From: Arthrobacter sp. SLBN-112
GTDB taxonomy: Bacteria; Actinomycetota; Actinomycetes; Actinomycetales; Micrococcaceae
Direction: 5' to 3'
DNA: 64,000 nucleotides
NCBI RefSeq assembly: GCF_030944625.1
Contig: NZ_JAUSXY010000001.1
Coordinates: 1,984,001 to 2,048,000, forward strand
The translations under genes and the position numbers were made by a program. Shown piece by piece: positions 17,682-26,828 of the stretch. A model generated the notes under the pieces. The model was not told the DNA's origin. It did not search any database and saw nothing but the letters and a program-made list of their open reading frames with translations. How positions within the stretch are numbered: the stretch's first letter is position 1; each line of letters starts with the position of its first letter.

Positions 17682-19163
17682 TGGGTCACCGTCGCATCAC
17701 TGAAGAGGCGGCGGAAGTCCTCCTTGGAAATGACCATGGAAGGCTCGAATGCGCCCCATGGGTTCTGCAGGATGATGTTTCCCCGTTCATCGGTTCCGGT
17801 GACAAAGTACGCATGGTTGGCGTGGTAACCGTTCGGGGCGCCATTCGGTGTCTCGCCCAGCGTCGTCACCAGGGCTGGCTTGCCCCCGGAGGCTGCACCC
17901 CACAGCACGTCCGCGTCCTTGGTCCGCTCCACATCCGGTCCTGCAAGGTACTGGAAAGCGTCCGGGCCCCAGTTGCCTTCGATGGCGCGGTAGTGGCCCG
18001 GCGGCCAAGCCTGGTCCGGGGGTGCCCCTTCTCTTGGTTCCGTCGTTGTTGTCGTCCTCGGTGTACACCTGTGCCAGTGCTTTCTCGACATAGGCCGGCC
18101 AGTTGCCGCCGAAGCCGGCTTTGGCACCCAGCTGCCCTCCGTAGGCGTTCGCCGGCAGGTCCGAGGTGACGGTGACCCACTGCTCCTGCCCGTTCTTGTC
18201 GAACAGCAGGACGGAAACGGTCCCGTTGCCGTTGTCCGTGACGTGCTCCCGAGCCCAACCGGAATTGGAATCGATCAGGGCCCCGGCGGCAGCGAGGACA
18301 ACGCAGTCACCGTACTGACCTTGCCTGATGTCATTCGCACTGGGGCGCTCACCGATGACCGGTCCTGCAGGTTGCATCCACTGGTTGGTGGTGCTTGGGT
18401 CCGGACCTCCAGGCCTGGCGGCGTCGCCCATTGCCGTTCCGTTCGGCTGGGCCCAGGGGATGAGGTCTTTCAGCCTGTGCACTTGGTCCGCTGAGGCTTT
18501 GGACAACAGCTGGTCCAGCAGTTGCTGCCGTTCGAACGGGGTGGTTCCCTCGGAGTTGAACCATCCCTTGCCGTCGCCGGCGGCGCCGGCGCCCAGGTCG
18601 CGGAGTTCGTCGTCGGACAGCGATGCCAGCAGTTGGTTCAGCTGCGCGGGCTTGAGCGCAGCCAAGGCCTCACGCAGCCCGTTCACCTCAGCGTCATTGC
18701 CCGCGAGGAAGTTGCCGCCGGAGGCAGCAGCACTGACCTTGTTGCGGAGCCGGTCGAGCTCAGCGGGCGTCAGGTTGGGTTCTCCCCGGTCCGGATAGCG
18801 TGGACTGGAGCGGTCTTCGCCAAGGAAGCCGATGTTCCCTGACCCTTTGCGGGCGTCGGGCGCTGATGTACTGGTCCTGCCTGCCGTGTCACGGGCGCCG
18901 CTGGCGAGCTCCTGCTCGTCCGCGTGCCGTGCAGCTGCCCGCCCTGCCTCCGCCAGCGCCTCAATGACTTTGCCCAGCGTGAGGCTGTGCGTGCCGTCCC
19001 AGTCACTCCGGAATCTCTCGGCGTCGGAGCCTTTCCACCGGCTTGCGTCGCGCACATCCCTGGAAAGCGCCGCCCTGGTGGATGTCAGACGGGTTGAGGA
19101 GGCCGTCAAAGCCTTCCCCAACGCACGGAGTTGGGCGACGTCCGCCCCATAGATGCCTGCCAC
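17678..19163 (-). pseudogene. WXG-like/calpain-like cysteine protease, interrupted by a frameshift (locus A)
   Basis: Read across one apparent indel, this encodes a protein of about 490 residues. The N-terminal 90 residues are helical and carry RWKGSDAERFRSDW near 42-55, resembling WXG100-type secreted proteins. The middle is a linker with helical repeats. The C-terminal part is a C2 (calpain-like) peptidase: the cysteine motif QGQYGDC has its cysteine at 287, and in the second frame the histidine motif ANHAYFVTG and asparagine motif QNPWGAFEP complete the triad. The frames change between 18038 and 17998, a stretch with GGGG and CCCCC runs. The GTG start has a GGGGGA site. It could be a true pseudogene or a sequencing error; the triad is otherwise intact. 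Confidence 0.8.
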
Positions 19164-19239
19164 GGTTCCCCCATATCAGTACAAGCTTCCAACAGCCTAT
19201 GCGAAGGGGAGCAAAGGGCTCGATGGGGAGAACTGCCTG

Positions 19240-19833
19240 CTAGCTCCTGCGGCTGTCCGAGGTCGGACGGCGGGACACCCGCGCCGCCACAACCGCCAGG
19301 ACAGCCGCAGCGAGCCCTGCTGCCGCCAGCGCCAGGACGGTTGCACGGTTCGATCCGGCCCGTGACTTTAGCGGCAGGCTTGGGGTGCTGCCGCCGGTGA
19401 CCTCGTTGGCCGGGATGTTCCACTCGGACGGTGCGGGGAGGATTCCCGCCGGCAGCTTCTCCTGCTGGAGCTCCCGCCGGGAGGCGAGCCGTTCCCGGAC
19501 GTCCTCGGTGGGGGCGGGCTCCACGGCGTCCGCGGCCACTGCCGCCGGAAGGTCAACGATGTAGGGCTCACCGTAGAACGCCGACGATGCCACCGAGTCC
19601 AGCCAGGTGCCGGGCGGGGATTCGATGCCCCTGCGGCGGAACTCAGCCAGGAGCATGTCCCGGATCTCGTCCTCGTTCTTGCCCTCTGCGTTCGGTGCGA
19701 CGTCGAAGATTGCCAGCTGGAGCTGCATCTTCCAGTCCTCGCCCGGGTCCACGGCGGCCGGGTCCTGCCCGGTTGGATCCACGTCCAGGGGTTCCCCGCC
19801 GGCCTGGTTGGTGCTGCCTGGATTGGAGCTCAT
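19240..19833 (-). CDS. Membrane-anchored protein of unknown function (locus A, first gene)
   Basis: A 197-residue protein. The N-terminal three quarters are acidic and soluble, with a helical DEIRDMLLAEFRRRGIE stretch near residue 55. One hydrophobic segment near 168-187 is followed by a short arginine-rich tail (RVSRRPTSDSRRS), which predicts a tail-anchored protein with the bulk in the cytoplasm. The start at MSSNPGST is preceded by GAGAGGACCCC. No family was recognised. It is 76 bases upstream of the calpain-like gene on the same strand and probably in one operon with it. Confidence 0.72.
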   Translation of the reverse strand: MSSNPGSTNQAGGEPLDVDPTGQDPAAVDPGEDWKMQLQLAIFDVAPNAEGKNEDEIRDMLLAEFRRRGIESPPGTWLDSVASSAFYGEPYIVDLPAAVAADAVEPAPTEDVRERLASRRELQQEKLPAGILPAPSEWNIPANEVTGGSTPSLPLKSRAGSNRATVLALAAAGLAAAVLAVVAARVSRRPTSDSRRS

Positions 19834-19940
19834 GGGGGTCCTCTCAGTCGTGGTCCAGCCGTCGGGCTGGCTGGACGCCACACCGTAGCCGTACCCATTG
19901 CGATCCGGATCAAGCACGGGCGGTCTGGCAGTCCGGGACG

Positions 19941-20933
19941 TCAGTGCCGGCGGTGGTCCTGGATGGTCATCCGCGGGCCGAACGTAGGCTTGCGGTAACC
20001 GGTGCTCTGGATCATCCTCACAACGCGTTGCCGGTGCCCCCGCCAGGGTTCCAGCAGCCGGAGCATGCCGGCGTCGTCGGTCCTGCGGCCGGTGAGCGCC
20101 GCCCCGACGTAGGCCGCCAGGTGGTAGTCGCCCACGGAAATCGAGTCAGGGCAGCCGTGGGTGCGCTGCACCACTTCCGCGGCGGTCCAGACACCGATCC
20201 CGGGAATCACCTGCATCTTTTCCGCGGCTTCAGCGGCGGGCAGCGCTGCGAGCCGTTCAAGTGCGACGGCGGAGCGCAGCGCACGCATGACGGTGGCGGA
20301 GCGCTGGGGCCCCACGCCGGCGTTGTGCCACTCCCAGCTGGGGATCTGCAGCCACTGCGCGGCCGTTGGCGCTACGACAAGGCCGGCCGGAGTGGACAGC
20401 CCTGCCGGGGGCGCGGGTGTTCCGAAGCGGTGCGCCAGGTACCGGTAGGCGCGCCGGGCCTCAATGACCGTCACCTTCTGCTCAAGGATGATGGGCACCA
20501 GCTGATCCACCATACGGCCGCTCGCGGGCAGGCGCAGCGACTGGCTGCGCCTGCGTGCCTCCCTGACCATGCGGGGCAATGTGGCATGGAAGGAGGGCTC
20601 GTCGAAACCCTGCCAGTCGTCGTCGGCCCCCAAGAGCCGGGGCGCTGCCTGGACGGCGGCTGCGGCCCCCGGGCCCCACGCCTGGACGTCCACCCAGGGC
20701 CCGCCCGCTTCGCCGCCCGCGGGGGCCAGCCGCAGGGTGGCCGGCCCGGTGGGAGCCGTAAAAGCGTTCCAAATGACGTCGCCCTGGACGCAGAACGAAG
20801 GATCACTGTTGCCGCGCAGGAGCGGCCCCAAAGTCCGGGAAAGGCTGTAGGGAGCCTCCGGATACCAGCGCAGGGAAACGTCCGCAGCGGCCGCCAGCCG
20901 GGGAGGTGCCTCTGCGATCGTCATGTCTTCCAT
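19941..20933 (-). CDS. DNA-3-methyladenine glycosylase, AlkA-type (HhH-GPD)
   Basis: Base-excision repair enzyme removing alkylated purines. About 330 residues. The helix-hairpin-helix motif is PGIGVWTAAEVVQRTHG near 242-258, followed by the catalytic aspartate in SISVGDYHLA near 265, the order typical of the HhH-GPD superfamily. The N-terminal domain contains DVIWNAFTAP and WGPGAAAAV segments of an AlkA-like beta domain. The start was set at MEDMTIAEAP; a second ATG three codons later is also possible, and the longer frame lacks support. Confidence 0.88.
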   Translation of the reverse strand: MEDMTIAEAPPRLAAAADVSLRWYPEAPYSLSRTLGPLLRGNSDPSFCVQGDVIWNAFTAPTGPATLRLAPAGGEAGGPWVDVQAWGPGAAAAVQAAPRLLGADDDWQGFDEPSFHATLPRMVREARRRSQSLRLPASGRMVDQLVPIILEQKVTVIEARRAYRYLAHRFGTPAPPAGLSTPAGLVVAPTAAQWLQIPSWEWHNAGVGPQRSATVMRALRSAVALERLAALPAAEAAEKMQVIPGIGVWTAAEVVQRTHGCPDSISVGDYHLAAYVGAALTGRRTDDAGMLRLLEPWRGHRQRVVRMIQSTGYRKPTFGPRMTIQDHRRH

Positions 20934-21059
20934 CGTCCCACGGGCCGCCGACAACGGCGGGACCATCGGCCCTTCTCCGAGGGCAACGTGATGGGGCTCT
21001 GGGAGAACCTGGCCCCGCAGGCCCCTCAGGCCGGGACGACCCCGGACGGCGCCTGAGCG

Positions 21060-22247
21060 TCAGGGCATCCCTGAAACCAGCCACAGCGCCAGCACTGCCA
21101 GAGGCACCGTCAGCACGACGGCCACGAGTCCTGCAACGGCAAACCCGCCCCATCTGACCGGGACGTTCAGCACCCGCAGCCGCTCATGCCACAGCAGCGT
21201 GGCCAGCGAAGCCCACGGGCTCACCAGCGGGCCGAGGTTCACGCCGATGAGCAGCGCGGCAAGCCTGGCCGGTGAACCAGCCACCGGCTCCAGGGCCAGG
21301 TAGGCGGGAAGGTTGTTCGCAGCGTTGGCCGCGCCCGCGCCCAGCCCGGCCAGTTGCAGGAGCGCCGGCAAGCCGTCGCCCGACCCGGCAATGCCGGCCA
21401 GCAACGTGGTGAGCCCATGTGCGTGCAGGGTTTCCATGAGCATGAACAGGCCCACCGTCAGCATCAGCGGCCGCCAGGGGACCATGGACCACCGCAAAAC
21501 CGAGGGCCTGCGGCGCAGGAAGACCGCCAGCAGGACCGCCGCCGCGGCAAGGGCGGGGTACTGGACCGGAACTCCTGACACCAGCGCCGGCAGCAGGACC
21601 AGGAGCGTCACGGCGGCGGCCTTCAGCAGGGTGCGGTCTCGCACGGGATGCACGGGCTGCGGCCCGTAGCGGCCGCGCAGTTCCCGGCGGAACGCCAGCC
21701 ACAGCAGGATGAGGGGGACCAGCAGGCCCACGACGGCGGGGGCCCACACCAGTCCCGCGAAGCGCCAGGGGGTCAGGCCAAGGCGGTCCTGGGCCAGGAG
21801 GTTCGTCAGGTTGGAAACGGGCAGCAGCAGTGATGCGGTGTTTGCCAACCAGATGCTGGTCAGCGCGAACGGCAGCGGTGGGATCCGGGCGTGGACGGCC
21901 AGGAGGACAACCACCGGTGTCACCAGCACCGCCGTCGTGTCCAGGGACAGGAATACCGTGGCCACTGTGGCCACGGCAACCACCAGCAGCCACAGGGTGA
22001 AAACGCGGCCCCGGCCCATCGCAGCCAGGCGGTCCGTCACTACCCGGAACAGCCCTGCCTCGTCCACCAGCTCGGTTACCAGGGACATTGCCAGCACGAA
22101 CGCAAGGATGGGAATGGTTCGCCCGGCCAACTCGCCGAAGGCCGGGATGGGGAGGGCGCCGACAGCGAGGGCGGCCAAGCCTGCCGCCAGGGTTGCGCCG
22201 GGCAGCAGGTAGCTCCGGGCGGCTTTCAGCCATGCGAACTGCTTCAC
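21060..22247 (-). CDS. SLC13/ArsB-type anion transporter
   Basis: A polytopic inner-membrane protein of 395 residues with 10-12 hydrophobic segments, belonging to the ion-transporter superfamily that includes ArsB and SLC13. Family-like features are the two hairpin regions SLDTTAVLVTPVVV (near 104) and AANAANNLPAYLAL (near 310) and the ANTASLLLPVSNLTNLL stretch. Arsenite export is one possibility but no arsR, arsC or cysteine-rich partner lies beside it, so substrate is left open. The GTG start lies six bases after a GAGGAT hexamer. It is divergent from the cystathionine beta-synthase gene. Confidence 0.85.
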   Translation of the reverse strand: MKQFAWLKAARSYLLPGATLAAGLAALAVGALPIPAFGELAGRTIPILAFVLAMSLVTELVDEAGLFRVVTDRLAAMGRGRVFTLWLLVVAVATVATVFLSLDTTAVLVTPVVVLLAVHARIPPLPFALTSIWLANTASLLLPVSNLTNLLAQDRLGLTPWRFAGLVWAPAVVGLLVPLILLWLAFRRELRGRYGPQPVHPVRDRTLLKAAAVTLLVLLPALVSGVPVQYPALAAAAVLLAVFLRRRPSVLRWSMVPWRPLMLTVGLFMLMETLHAHGLTTLLAGIAGSGDGLPALLQLAGLGAGAANAANNLPAYLALEPVAGSPARLAALLIGVNLGPLVSPWASLATLLWHERLRVLNVPVRWGGFAVAGLVAVVLTVPLAVLALWLVSGMP

Positions 22248-22306
22248 CGGCCTATCCTCGCATCCCGGGCAGGGACGGCCGCGCAGGAAGCGGTAGCTTT
22301 GTACCT

Positions 22307-23692
22307 ATGAAGTACGCCCAGTCCATCCTGGATCTCATCGGCAATACGCCGCTCATCAAACTCAACCACGTGACCGAGGGCATCAAGGCCACCGTTTTGG
22401 TCAAGCTGGAGTACCTGAACCCCGGCGGCTCCATCAAGGACCGTATTGCGGCGCAGATGATCGAGGACGCCGAGCGCGACGGAAAGCTGAAGCCCGGCGG
22501 CACCATAGTGGAGCCGACGTCCGGCAACACCGGCGTGGGCCTGGCCCTGGTGGCCCAGCAAAAGGGCTACAAATGCATCTTCGTGGTTCCGGACAAGGTG
22601 GGCGAGGACAAGCGTGCCGTGCTGCAGGCTTACGGTGCCGAAGTAGTGGTAACCCCCACGTCTGTCCCGCCGGACAGCCCGCAAAGCTACTATGGCGTCT
22701 CGGACCGGATTACCCGCGAAACACCCGGTGCCTACAAACCGGACCAGTTCTCCAATCCGGCAGCTCCGGGCAGCCACTACAAGACCACCGGTCCGGAGAT
22801 TTGGCGCGATACGGACGGCAGGGTCACGCACTGCGTCATCGGCGCCGGCACCGGCGGCACCATCACCGGCACCGGGCGCTACCTGAAGGAAGTATCGGCG
22901 GACCGGCCGGAGTCCGACGGCGGCGTGGTCCGGATCATCGGCGCCGACCCCGAGGGCTCGGTCTACTCAGGTGGGACCGGGCGCCCCTACTTTGTTGAGG
23001 GCGTGGGCGAGGACATGTGGCCCGCCAACTATGACAAGACCGTCCCCGACGACGTGATCGCCGTCAACGACGCTGACTCCTTCGCCATGACCCGGCGCCT
23101 TGCACGGGAGGAAGGCCTGCTGGTGGGCGGTTCCTCCGGGATGGCCGTCGTGGCAGCCCTCAAAGCCGCCCGGGACCTGCCGGAAAGTGCCGTCGTCGTC
23201 GTCATCCTGCCCGATTCCGGGCGAGGCTACCTGGCCAAGATCTTCAACGACCAGTGGATGCGCTCCTACGGCTTCCTCTCCGGCGGAGAGGAAACGTCAG
23301 TGGGGGAGGTTATCAAGTCCAAGAACGGCGAGCTGCCGGACCTGGTGCACATCCATCCCAACGAGTCCGTGCGCGATGTCATCAACATCATGACCGAGTT
23401 CGGCGTCAGCCACATCCCGGTCCTCTCGCAGGAGCCGCCCGTGGTAATGGGCGAGGTCCTGGGCGCTGTGGATGAGCGCACGCTGACCGCAAAGCTGTTC
23501 CGCGGCGAGGCGAAGCTGACGGACAAGATCTCCGAACATATGGGACCCAAGCTGCCCGTGATCGGATCACTGGAGACCATCTCCGCCGCCAGGGAGCTGC
23601 TCTCGGACACGGACACCCTGATGGTCACCTTCGTGGGCGCGCCCGTGGGAATCCTCACCCGGCACGACCTGCTGGCCTACCTCAGTAACTAA
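22307..23692 (+). CDS. Cystathionine beta-synthase
   Basis: A PLP enzyme condensing serine (or O-acetylserine) with homocysteine or sulfide. 461 residues. The PLP lysine is in NPGGSIKDRIA near residue 42, the substrate loop TSGNTGVGLAL near 70, and the phosphate-binding loop GAGTGGTITGTGRYL near 182. A pair of CBS domains forms the C-terminus from about 340 (HPNESVRDVINIM and TDTLMVTFVGAPVGILTRHD). The start was set at MKYAQSILDL; a TAGCTT hexamer ends seven bases before it. With the next gene it provides transsulfuration between cysteine and methionine. Confidence 0.94.
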   Translation: MKYAQSILDLIGNTPLIKLNHVTEGIKATVLVKLEYLNPGGSIKDRIAAQMIEDAERDGKLKPGGTIVEPTSGNTGVGLALVAQQKGYKCIFVVPDKVGEDKRAVLQAYGAEVVVTPTSVPPDSPQSYYGVSDRITRETPGAYKPDQFSNPAAPGSHYKTTGPEIWRDTDGRVTHCVIGAGTGGTITGTGRYLKEVSADRPESDGGVVRIIGADPEGSVYSGGTGRPYFVEGVGEDMWPANYDKTVPDDVIAVNDADSFAMTRRLAREEGLLVGGSSGMAVVAALKAARDLPESAVVVVILPDSGRGYLAKIFNDQWMRSYGFLSGGEETSVGEVIKSKNGELPDLVHIHPNESVRDVINIMTEFGVSHIPVLSQEPPVVMGEVLGAVDERTLTAKLFRGEAKLTDKISEHMGPKLPVIGSLETISAARELLSDTDTLMVTFVGAPVGILTRHDLLAYLSN

Positions 23693-23703
23693 AAGGAGCA
23701 CCC

Positions 23704-24867
23704 ATGACTGCCTCTGAGAACCAGGGTTTCAACACCCGCGCCGTGCACGCCGGCCAGGCCTTCGAGCCCCGTACCGGCGCCGTGGTACCGCCGCTGCACT
23801 TCAGCTCCACCTATGCCCAGGACGGCATCGGCGGCCTGCGCAGCGGCTACGAGTACGGCCGCGGCGGCAACCCCACCAGGGATGCCCTGCAGGAACAGCT
23901 CGCCGCCCTGGAACTTGGCACGCACGCCTACAGCTTCAGTTCCGGGTTGGCCGCGGAAGACGCGCTCATCCGCGCGCTCACCCGCCCGGGCGACCACATC
24001 GTGCTCGGCAATGACGCCTACGGCGGCACCTACCGGCTGATCAGCCGCGTGCTGGGGGACTGGGGGATTGGCAACACACCCGTGGACATGGCCAACCTGG
24101 ACACTGTCAGGAACGCCGTCGCCGCGCACAAGACCAGGTTCGTGTGGGTGGAGACGCCCTCCAACCCGCTGATGAAGATCACTGACATCGCCGCGCTCGC
24201 GGACATCGCGCACGACGCCGGGGCCCTCCTGGTGGTCGACAACACCTTTGCCTCGCCCTACCTGCAGAACCCGCTCGCCCTCGGTGCCGACGTCGTGGTC
24301 CACTCCACCACCAAGTACATCGGCGGACACTCGGATGTGGTGGGCGGCGCCGTGGTGGTCAAAGACGCGGAACTGGCGGAGAAGATCGGGTTCGTGCAGT
24401 TCGCGGTGGGGGCGGTGTCCGGACCCATGGACGCGTTCCTGACCACCCGCGGGCTGAAGACGCTTGGCGTGCGGATGGACCGGCACAGCGAAAATGGCCA
24501 GGCGGTGGCCGAGTGGCTGCTGGAACGGCCCGAGGTTGAGGCTGTCCTGTTCCCGGGCCTGCCGTCGCACCCCGGCCACGAGCTGGCCAGGAAGCAGATG
24601 CGCAAATTCGGCGGCATGGTATCCGTGCAGTTCAAGGGCGGTGAAGCGGCTGCCCGGAAGGTGGCCGAGTCCACGTCGGTGTTCACCCTGGCCGAGTCGC
24701 TGGGCGGGATCGAATCACTCATGAACTACCCGTCCGAGATGACCCACGCCTCGGTCAAGGGCACCGAGCTGGCCGTTCCGGTGAACCTGCTGCGCCTGTC
24801 CTGCGGCATCGAGGATGTTGAGGACCTGATCGCCGACCTGGACCAGGCCTTCACCGCAATTCCCTAG
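23704..24867 (+). CDS. metB: Cystathionine gamma-synthase
   Basis: A PLP-dependent Cys/Met-metabolism enzyme of 387 residues. The PLP lysine is in VHSTTKYIGGHSDVVGG near residue 201, with the YGRGGNPTRDALQEQLAALE segment near 52 and FSSGLAAEDA near 79. It begins 11 bases after the cystathionine beta-synthase stop with an AAAGGAG ribosome site, so the two form an operon. In actinobacteria such enzymes act as gamma-synthase or gamma-lyase; sequence alone does not decide direction. Confidence 0.93.
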   Translation: MTASENQGFNTRAVHAGQAFEPRTGAVVPPLHFSSTYAQDGIGGLRSGYEYGRGGNPTRDALQEQLAALELGTHAYSFSSGLAAEDALIRALTRPGDHIVLGNDAYGGTYRLISRVLGDWGIGNTPVDMANLDTVRNAVAAHKTRFVWVETPSNPLMKITDIAALADIAHDAGALLVVDNTFASPYLQNPLALGADVVVHSTTKYIGGHSDVVGGAVVVKDAELAEKIGFVQFAVGAVSGPMDAFLTTRGLKTLGVRMDRHSENGQAVAEWLLERPEVEAVLFPGLPSHPGHELARKQMRKFGGMVSVQFKGGEAAARKVAESTSVFTLAESLGGIESLMNYPSEMTHASVKGTELAVPVNLLRLSCGIEDVEDLIADLDQAFTAIP

Positions 24868-24871
24868 CGGC

Positions 24872-24922
24872 CATACGGGAACCCTGGCTTTCTTGAAGAA
24901 AGTCAGCTAGGGTTCCCGTATG
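24872..24922. promoter_or_regulatory. Long palindrome overlapping the HxlR gene promoter and start
   Basis: Outer arms CATACGGGAACCCT and AGGGTTCCCGTATG are perfectly complementary, and an inner perfect palindrome CTTTCTTGAAGAAAG sits between them. The right arm contains the TAGGGT -10-like hexamer and ends in the ATG of the HxlR-type gene. It may be an autoregulatory operator, a terminator for metB, or both. Confidence 0.65.
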
Positions 24923-25426
24923 CCTCTCCGATCCGACTGGTCCCAACGCACCTGCAGCATGGCCCGCGGCCTGGACATCCTGGGGGACCCCTGGTCCATC
25001 CTTGTCCTGCGCGAGGTTTTCTTCGGGAACGGGCGCTTCGATGCCATGAAAGCGCGCCTCGAGGTGGCCGACTCCGTGCTCACCAAGCGGCTCGCAGGTC
25101 TGGTCGAGTCCGGGCTGCTGGAGAAGAAGGCGTACGATGACGGCGGCCGCACCCGCCAGGAGTACGTGCTGACACCTATGGGCGAAGACGCACTCCCGGT
25201 CCTGAATGCGGTCACCATCTGGGCGGAAAAGCACCTGGCCGCGCCCTCGGACAAGGCACACCTGTACGTCATCCATTCGGGCTGCGGGAAACCCACCACC
25301 TCAGCCGATACCTGCACCGAATGCGGAGAACGCCTCACCGCGGCCAACACCAGCTGGCACAGCCGGTCACGGTCCGAGCAGCCCATCCGGTTGTCCACTG
25401 CAGCCGGGAAAGGAACGGCAGCGTGA
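24920..25426 (+). CDS. HxlR-family winged-helix regulator with C-terminal cysteine-rich tail
   Basis: A 168-residue transcriptional regulator. The winged helix spans about residues 10-105, with CSMARGLDILGDPWSILVLR, FDAMKARLEVADSVLTKRL and the wing DDGGRTRQEYVLTPMGED. The C-terminus has HSGCGKPTTSADTCTECGERL, three cysteines near 120-137 that could form a zinc site not present in minimal HxlR proteins. A TAGGGT hexamer ends six bases before the ATG, inside a long palindrome. Its stop overlaps the GTG start of the MFS gene (GTGA), so it probably controls that transporter. Confidence 0.9.
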   Translation: MPLRSDWSQRTCSMARGLDILGDPWSILVLREVFFGNGRFDAMKARLEVADSVLTKRLAGLVESGLLEKKAYDDGGRTRQEYVLTPMGEDALPVLNAVTIWAEKHLAAPSDKAHLYVIHSGCGKPTTSADTCTECGERLTAANTSWHSRSRSEQPIRLSTAAGKGTAA

Positions 25427-26793
25427 GCACCCTGCCCGAGGAAGCAGCCAAGACTTCGGCGGCAACCGCCACCGGGCCGGGCACAGTACAGCGCCGCCGG
25501 CTGCATCCGGCATGGATCGTCGCCGCCGTGGCGTTCCTGGCACTCGTCGGGGCGGCCGGATTCCGGGCGGCACCGGGAGTCCTCATGGTCCCGCTCCAGC
25601 AGGAATTCGGCTGGTCCACCACGGTCCTTTCCGCGGCTGTCAGCATCAACCTGGTGCTCTTCGGCCTGACCGCGCCGTTCGCCGCCGCCCTGATGGAACG
25701 GTTCGGCGTACGGGCGGTCACGGCCACGGCCCTGGTCCTGATCGGCCTGGGCAGCGCCTTGACGGTGCTGGTGAACCAGTCCTGGCAGATCCTGCTGACC
25801 TGGGGCCTGCTGATCGGGCTCGGCACCGGTTCCATGGCGCTGGTCTTCGCCGCCACCATCGCCAACACCTGGTTTACCAGGAGCCGCGGGCTGGTCATTG
25901 GGATCCTCACCGCAGGCAGTGCGGCCGGCCAGCTGGTCTTCCTGCCGTTCATCGCCCTGCTCGCGCAGGATCCCGGCTGGCGGCAGGCCTCCCTGCTGAT
26001 TGCCGCCGGCGCCCTCGCGGTGGTCCCGCTGGTGTTGAAGTTCCTCAAGAACTCGCCCGCCGACGTCGGGGTGCTGCCGTATGGTGCGGCCCCCGCGGTG
26101 GAGGTTGAGGCCGTGGAGCAGGAGGCAACCACAACCGCCGCCGCCCCGGACGGACCACGCGCCAACGCCGCTGTCCGCGCCCTCCAGGTACTCCGCCGGG
26201 CCAGCAAAGTCCGGACCTTCTGGGCGCTCGCAGCCGGCTTCGCCATCTGCGGCGCCACCACCAACGGCCTGATCGGCACCCACTTCATCCCCTCCGCGCA
26301 CGATCACGGCATGCCCGAAACCACCGCCGCAGGGCTGCTCGCCGTCGTCGGGATCTTCGACATCATCGGCACCATCGCCTCCGGCTGGCTGACCGACCGG
26401 TTCAATCCGCGCGTGCTGCTGGCCGTCTACTACCAGTTCCGCGGCATCGGCCTGCTGGTGCTGCCGTTGCTGCTGAATGCCGAGGTGCAGCCCAGCATGA
26501 TCGTCTTCGTGGTGATCTACGGACTGGACTGGGTGGCCACCGTTCCCCCCACGGCCGCCATCTGCCGCGAGACGTTCGGCGCGGACGGCAGCGTGGTCTT
26601 CGGCTGGGTGTTCGCGGCGCACCAGCTGGGAGCCGCCGCGGCCGCCATCGCCGCCGGGGCCTTGCGTGATGCCACCGGGCACTACACCTACGCCTGGCTT
26701 GGCGCCGCGGCAATGTGCACCATCGCCGCGGTCATCAGCGCCACGATCCGCCGGAACCGCAGTTCGCGGGACGCGGAGCCAGCGGCGGCCTGA
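25423..26793 (+). CDS. MFS transporter of the OxlT/MCT-like group
   Basis: A 456-residue major facilitator permease with twelve predicted helices. Segments such as GVLMVPLQQEFGWSTTVLSAAVSINL near residue 48 (the helix 1-2 region) and ANTWFTRSRGLVIGILTAGSAAGQL near 148 match the oxalate/formate antiporter-like and monocarboxylate group. The GTG start overlaps the regulator's stop by GTGA. Substrate is unknown; a small aromatic or organic acid is plausible for a transporter controlled by an HxlR protein, but this is inference. Confidence 0.88.
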   Translation: MSTLPEEAAKTSAATATGPGTVQRRRLHPAWIVAAVAFLALVGAAGFRAAPGVLMVPLQQEFGWSTTVLSAAVSINLVLFGLTAPFAAALMERFGVRAVTATALVLIGLGSALTVLVNQSWQILLTWGLLIGLGTGSMALVFAATIANTWFTRSRGLVIGILTAGSAAGQLVFLPFIALLAQDPGWRQASLLIAAGALAVVPLVLKFLKNSPADVGVLPYGAAPAVEVEAVEQEATTTAAAPDGPRANAAVRALQVLRRASKVRTFWALAAGFAICGATTNGLIGTHFIPSAHDHGMPETTAAGLLAVVGIFDIIGTIASGWLTDRFNPRVLLAVYYQFRGIGLLVLPLLLNAEVQPSMIVFVVIYGLDWVATVPPTAAICRETFGADGSVVFGWVFAAHQLGAAAAAIAAGALRDATGHYTYAWLGAAAMCTIAAVISATIRRNRSSRDAEPAAA

Positions 26794-26828
26794 ACCAGCG
26801 CATCACGGGCCGCCGCTAGGCTGGTCGG

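Noticed and set aside
21060..22247. Arsenite exporter call (arsB)
   Set aside because: The fold fits the superfamily, but no ars partner genes are adjacent and substrate cannot be read, so only the superfamily is given.
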